From Candidatus Nitrosopumilus sp. (GTDB lineage: Archaea; Thermoproteota; Nitrososphaeria; Nitrososphaerales; Nitrosopumilaceae): 15,734 nt of DNA. The translations under genes were made by a program, and so were the position numbers. A model generated the notes under the pieces. The model did no database searches and had not been told where the DNA came from. It saw nothing but the letters and a program-made list of their open reading frames with translations. The stretch is taken from assembly GCA_029864805.1 (NCBI GenBank), contig JAOTSS010000045.1:1-15734 (forward strand), in the 5' to 3' direction. Below are positions 11,865-15,734 of this stretch, piece by piece. Position 1 is the first letter of the stretch, and the number at the start of each line of letters is the position of its first letter.

Positions 11865-12671
11865 TTATCTTTTTTTCAAGTAATCTGCCATTATCTTCTC
11901 TGCCATGTCTGTTACTTCCAAATCATTTTTTGCAGCAAGTTTTTGCAGCTTTCTTGCGTTGCTCTTGTTTATCTCAACTGTAATTCTCTGTTGCAGTAAT
12001 CTGGACTTTGCCTTTTTAAGCAGCTTGTTGTGAGATGAGTGTGGATTTTTTGCAAGAGCACGAAGGTATTGCTTGCGAAGCCTTTGATCAAGTGGGATTA
12101 CCCTCTCTGCAATTTGTACTGCCTTTGATATGTTTGGAATGGTTTGATGCAGCCTTGTGGCATCATCTCGTGACATTTCATTTGGAACGTATTCTTTTAA
12201 TTTGTCTGGCACTGCTGCAAATCCAAGGTATTTCCTGAGGGTTTGCTGAGAGATTCCAAGGGATTGTGCGGCCTTGTTTTTTCCTACTGATTCTGTCAAA
12301 AATACGCTTGCTGCAGCCACATCCTTGACGCTCATCTTGTTTCTATGAAGGTTCTCAATTACGGATGCAGCCTTCGCATCTTCCAAGTCATATTTTGTGC
12401 TCTGGGTGAGTAACAGTACTGGTATCTTTTTTGCCCTCAGTCTTTTCAGGGCTGCAAGCCTTCTCTGGCCAGACATCAAAAGATACGAGTCTTTTGATTC
12501 TTTTTGGACCATCGGCGGATTCTGCAATCCTTCATTTTTGATTGAACGCGCAAGTTCTGTAATTCCTTCACGGTCTAATTTTCTTGCTTGCGCATCCTTC
12601 CATACCTTGATCTGTTTTACGGGAATCTCCCTGAGACGATAAGATATTGGTGGATTGTAACGTTTTACCAC
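11865..12671 (-). CDS. Orphan ParB-like protein with C-terminal ribbon-helix-helix domain
   Basis: 268 residues from a GTG at 12671; a TATA-like TTAAAAGATATA near 12696-12707 favours this leaderless start. Residues about 14-115 are a ParB N-terminal nuclease-like/CTP-binding domain with MSGQRRLAALKRL (box II, GxRR) and VIENLHRNKMS (box III). Residues 130-165 are the helix-turn-helix KNKAAQSLGISQQTLRKYLG. Residues 228-265, RITVEINKSNARKLQKLAAK then LEVTDMAEKIMADYL, have the strand-helix-helix look of a CopG/Arc RHH domain. No ParA is visible, so plasmid-type partition is unproven; a DNA-binding role is likely. Its stop lies 3 bp before the Cas1-like relic begins. Confidence 0.8.
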   Translation of the reverse strand: MVKRYNPPISYRLREIPVKQIKVWKDAQARKLDREGITELARSIKNEGLQNPPMVQKESKDSYLLMSGQRRLAALKRLRAKKIPVLLLTQSTKYDLEDAKAASVIENLHRNKMSVKDVAAASVFLTESVGKNKAAQSLGISQQTLRKYLGFAAVPDKLKEYVPNEMSRDDATRLHQTIPNISKAVQIAERVIPLDQRLRKQYLRALAKNPHSSHNKLLKKAKSRLLQQRITVEINKSNARKLQKLAAKNDLEVTDMAEKIMADYLKKR

Positions 12672-12688
12672 ACATTCTGAAAGGTGTG
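12669..12688. promoter_or_regulatory. Short inverted repeat over the ParB start codon
   Basis: CACAC (12669-12673) and GTGTG (12684-12688) flank a 10-bp spacer. The left arm contains the GTG start codon and the right arm is at -13 to -17, downstream of the TATA-like box. A possible autoregulatory site or start-region hairpin; short enough to be chance. Confidence 0.25.
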
Positions 12689-12802
12689 ATTTTTGTTAAA
12701 AGATATAGTGATTCACAATTGACAAGTAATCAAAAAAGTTCTATTTCATTTTTCTATATCTCCTGCCAAACAGTTGAATATCTACATGTATGTGGGATCT
12801 TT

Positions 12803-14458
12803 TCAGTTTCCTTCGGTCTTGCAACCTTTCTCTCCGGGAAGGCAATATACCACAAACTTGAAGAGTTCTGTTTTTGATGAAATTCCGTCAGTAACATCAA
12901 CAAATGCCAAAAGCGTTTCAATATCGTCAAACTTTTTTGGAATCTCCCAAGAGAATACAAGGTAACCCTGTTGGTTTGTACGACCATGGAATTCCCTTAC
13001 AATGTCCTCCCCATAGTCCTCTATGCGGATAAAGACTTGCGCATCATCAACAGGGTTTTTGTCTCGGTCTACTTGTATTTCTATGGAATGCGTTGTTCCG
13101 CGCCTTACCTGCTTTTCCCCACTTACATCAACGTTCAACTCAGACGAATCTGATCTCCCATCTACTGGTATCTCAGTAGGTACTGAAAATACTAAATTGT
13201 TTTGATGTATTCCGTCAGTCGCATGCACCTGATACATTCCTCTGGGAAAATCTTCAGGCAAAGACCATGGCATATGCAGCACTCCATTACTGTTGGTTTT
13301 GCTTCTGATGGATGCTGCATTTTTACCATCATTATCTGTAATTGTAATTTCTACATTATGAAGCCTATGCCAACCAACACCCTCAAAGACAAGATAGTTT
13401 TTCCCATTGATCATTTCAGGCATTATGCTTAATCCTGCGCTGTTTGCAACGTTTTGTTCACGTATTGCTTCTGAAAGCGGTGCCATCGCCCCAGTCTGCT
13501 TATCATTTTGCAAGGCCCAACCCCTTTTGATTAATTTTTGAACAGACTGTTCTCTTATGCATGCAGGAGTTTCATCATGTTTTTGGATCAGAATCAAATC
13601 CTCATTGCACCTGATTGATTTTGGTGCAACCCCATGGCCTGTCTGGTCCAGCGGTGCAAGATACTTTCTATCAAGGTATCCCTCCACAATTCCGCAGTAC
13701 TGTGCAGGGGAAGGATCTGGAATTATGACAGAGCCTAAAATCATTATATTGTGAAATCCTTCTGAAAACTCGACTTTTACCAAGTTTCCATTTTCAGTTG
13801 GAGTTATTTCATAACGTGCCTCTTCCCTGTCCAGCATTACAAAAAAATCCCCCGTTGGGATACAGTCAGAACTTGGAAGCGAATACACCATACTTATCGG
13901 AATGCCCACTTCCAGGTATCCGTCTCTTGCAGCATCTATCAGTATTGTGACTGCTGTTCCTTCTTTGCAGATACCGTATGATTTGCCATTTGACATTGTT
14001 ACATCTAAATCAACAAAGGTGCAACCATCAGGATAAAAGTCCTCGATGCTCAAATCATCTGATTTTATCAGATTCATTATCTCAGTAAAGTTGGCAACGG
14101 AATTTCTTACCGTTACATCAATTACTCCATCGTCATACGAGTAGTGGTAGCTTGCAGGTATGTCACATCCATTTATGTCCGTGTGAAATCTTATTTCCAG
14201 TCTTTCCCTAGTGTTATCCTTTTGTGCTTGAAGAACAAGCTGGTTCTTTGCAGAACCGAATTCATTTGTTGGAATGCTTTTTGTAGCATCGGGGTGTTTT
14301 TCAACAAACGCCTTTACTGCAAAATCTTTTTCAAAAATGTTATCAGCAGAAATTGATTCATCGCCAAAAGTACAACTAGTTTTGTTTTCTGCAAAAGATG
14401 AAACAGGAATTGCAATTGAAATTGCTAACAAAACTAAAATCAAAAGCATGGTTTTCAT
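12803..14458 (-). CDS. Secreted thaumarchaeal surface protein with two C-terminal Ig-like domains (551 aa)
   Basis: Signal peptide MKTMLLILVLLAISIAIPVS at 1-20 with likely cleavage near SFA at 21-23. The N-terminal half (about 25-265) is an unrecognised beta-rich region with paired cysteines. Residues about 265-315 hold a segment seen often in Nitrosopumilales: PLDQTGHGV.., CNEDLILIQKHDETPACIR, then KLIKRGWA. Residues about 345-428 and 440-535 look like two Ig-like/carboxypeptidase-regulatory-type beta sandwiches (VEITITDNDGKNA; DDAQVFIRIEDYGED..GRTNQQGYLVFSW). Probably anchored or released at the cell surface; function unknown. The upstream neighbour shares the Cys segment. Confidence 0.75.
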   Translation of the reverse strand: MKTMLLILVLLAISIAIPVSSFAENKTSCTFGDESISADNIFEKDFAVKAFVEKHPDATKSIPTNEFGSAKNQLVLQAQKDNTRERLEIRFHTDINGCDIPASYHYSYDDGVIDVTVRNSVANFTEIMNLIKSDDLSIEDFYPDGCTFVDLDVTMSNGKSYGICKEGTAVTILIDAARDGYLEVGIPISMVYSLPSSDCIPTGDFFVMLDREEARYEITPTENGNLVKVEFSEGFHNIMILGSVIIPDPSPAQYCGIVEGYLDRKYLAPLDQTGHGVAPKSIRCNEDLILIQKHDETPACIREQSVQKLIKRGWALQNDKQTGAMAPLSEAIREQNVANSAGLSIMPEMINGKNYLVFEGVGWHRLHNVEITITDNDGKNAASIRSKTNSNGVLHMPWSLPEDFPRGMYQVHATDGIHQNNLVFSVPTEIPVDGRSDSSELNVDVSGEKQVRRGTTHSIEIQVDRDKNPVDDAQVFIRIEDYGEDIVREFHGRTNQQGYLVFSWEIPKKFDDIETLLAFVDVTDGISSKTELFKFVVYCLPGEKGCKTEGN

Positions 14459-14506
14459 TTTGACACAATCCGTTGACCCAGCAACATAACATCAATCAGA
14501 TTCATA

Positions 14507-15734
14507 TTAATTAGATAATCTAAATTCAATCTCAGTAAAATATGCATATTCTGCCTTGTCTTTTGGTTGTTCCAATATGCATAAACTAGTTTCAATTTCT
14601 GCATCGGTTGCATTCTGAGGCAGATTTACAAGAGTTGGGTATAACGATAAAAGATCCACATTATAATTTCCCTGGCTGTCTGGGAGTATGCCAAATCCTT
14701 TTTCTGTCATGTAGACTGTCTCTACTCCAGGCAGTATTGGGATTGTAGGAGATATGCCGTTTGTTATGTCGATTCTCCTGTCATCGCATATTGCAAGATA
14801 TCCTATTCCAACTGCAACAACTGCAAAATTGTCCCTATTAATTATAGAATCATCCCACGCATCATTGCCATACTCATCCACAAATTTCCATTCGCCTGAG
14901 CCTCTAGGCAGGTTATCCCAAAGAGTTCCTCTAGTATCGCCATTTCTATTAGATATGGAAAAACGATCCCATACTGCTTGGCCGTTAACGTTAGTGTCTA
15001 CATCAGTTATTGCGATTGGTAACAGGTTACGCTTGTCTATTGGTGCCTCTATGGTTATGATGGTTGGATATTCTACTGAATTATTTTCAATAGTCTTTTG
15101 ATTTTCAGAGTCTACAAATTTCTCTCCAAACAAGTCCCAATTGTCATCAAGAATAGCTGCATGAATCTTGTTGATGTTCTGCACTGACATACTGATGCTG
15201 TATTTGTAAATGCTGTCTTCAGATATCTTTGCATTTGGATATAGTTGCTTGTCTGATTCAAATGTTCCTGCAATACTGACATGCGGAGGAAGCGAGTCTC
15301 TCTGGCCACTGTATCTTAGATCAAGGTTTTTCACGCTAGCATCTTTTTTTGATATTTCTGATTGTACAAGCTGTTCACCTGTCATAATTGCAAATTTGGT
15401 AAATGAATTTTCATCAATATATCCTCGTTTTTGCAATGGTAAGATGTGCTCATGTAATATGCAGACTGGGTTGCCATCAGATTTTTTCAGCATCAAAATA
15501 CGTATGTCTATGACACTCGTTGTGCATTCTATGTTATTTTTTAAAACCCCACCTGCAATCTGCTTTAGTGGTGGTTCTATGTGGGGTATTGTACCAAGAC
15601 ATTCCATATCCGTTTCAAATTTGGCCAAATCAATTAGATCATGAAAACTTTTTCCATCATCTGAACTGTAATGATACAAAATACAGTTAGAATGATAATC
15701 AGCATCAGTAACAATGTGAATAAATCCGTTGTCT
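14507..15734 (-). CDS. Large protein related to the 12803-14458 product, N-terminus beyond the right edge
   Basis: The frame is open to the right edge: reading in from the edge it gives DNGFIHIVTDADYHSN, then CILYHYSSDDGKSFHD, so the TTG at 15679 is not the true start. SSDDGKSF fits an Asp-box (BNR, SxDxGxxF), suggesting a sialidase-like propeller upstream. Next comes a segment like the neighbour's: PLKQIAGGV, IECTTSVIDIRILML, KKSDGNPVCILHEHILPLQK and RGYI. After that an Ig-like part, ending in an unrecognised region ..TDAEIETSLCILEQPKD. At least 408 residues. Probably extracellular, on its context and shared segment. The stop lies 48 bp before the next gene's start. Confidence 0.75.
   Translation of the reverse strand, partial: DNGFIHIVTDADYHSNCILYHYSSDDGKSFHDLIDLAKFETDMECLGTIPHIEPPLKQIAGGVLKNNIECTTSVIDIRILMLKKSDGNPVCILHEHILPLQKRGYIDENSFTKFAIMTGEQLVQSEISKKDASVKNLDLRYSGQRDSLPPHVSIAGTFESDKQLYPNAKISEDSIYKYSISMSVQNINKIHAAILDDNWDLFGEKFVDSENQKTIENNSVEYPTIITIEAPIDKRNLLPIAITDVDTNVNGQAVWDRFSISNRNGDTRGTLWDNLPRGSGEWKFVDEYGNDAWDDSIINRDNFAVVAVGIGYLAICDDRRIDITNGISPTIPILPGVETVYMTEKGFGILPDSQGNYNVDLLSLYPTLVNLPQNATDAEIETSLCILEQPKDKAEYAYFTEIEFRLSN

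Noticed and set aside
1..15734. CRISPR array or casposon terminal repeats
   Set aside because: No regularly spaced repeats and no long matching inverted ends were seen by eye, despite the Cas1-like fragment.

Overview
The window looks like a chromosomal segment of a low-GC ammonia-oxidising archaeon (Thaumarchaeota/Nitrososphaeria, most like Nitrosopumilales). The pointers are: strongly AT-rich DNA; TATA-like boxes 23-30 bp upstream of many start codons, which implies mostly leaderless transcripts; many GTG and TTG starts; secreted proteins carrying the thaumarchaeal C-terminal repeat with IPxWIxNNAxWW and GIQFL; and a ParB-like protein without a bacterial-style context. No tRNA, rRNA, CRISPR array or intact insertion sequence was recognised.

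Layout. Positions 1-650, minus strand: the 5' end of a membrane or secreted protein, then a two-gene unit of a PII-like N-terminal fragment overlapping a C2H2 zinc-finger protein. Positions 650-1612: gene-poor, with a small Cys/His protein, a strong candidate structured RNA (974-1073) and a 14-bp palindrome. Positions 1613-2679, minus: a tiny ORF, a 38-residue zinc ribbon and a secreted protein in tight linkage. Divergent from these is an Lrp/AsnC-type regulator fused to a GAF domain (2833-3825), whose promoter region carries a 24-bp direct repeat. Convergent to it is a winged-helix/SAM methyltransferase (3900-4934). Positions 5072-7396 hold a run of small proteins, many cysteine-rich: a 25-residue membrane peptide, a pair of zinc-binding proteins fired from one 63-bp bidirectional promoter, an unknown 196-residue protein, a winged-helix protein, and three very small zinc-finger-like proteins too short for routine gene calling.

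Positions 7397-7788 are non-coding and hold a 9-bp-stem hairpin and a GC-rich nested inverted repeat. They are followed by a beta-propeller protein (7789-8769), a three-helix membrane protein (8817-9164, minus) and a secreted matrixin-like metalloprotease with TPRs and two thaumarchaeal C-terminal repeats (9265-11049).

Positions 11050-15734 are all minus strand. The most unusual locus is 11050 to about 11862. One reading frame joins a piece resembling the C-terminal domain of Cas1 (CRISPR integrase or casposase), a roughly 357-bp block of a type I restriction HsdR helicase (DECH and TAT motifs but no Walker A), and a helix-turn-helix tail. It begins exactly where a ParB/RHH fusion gene ends. 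It looks like a relic of mobile or defence genes. Upstream lie two large secreted proteins sharing a Cys-containing segment; the second runs off the right edge.

Working picture: zinc-binding small proteins and winged-helix/Lrp regulators dominate the centre, secreted surface proteins dominate the right half, and a decayed defence/mobile remnant sits between them. Family assignments come from reading motifs; no database search was run.
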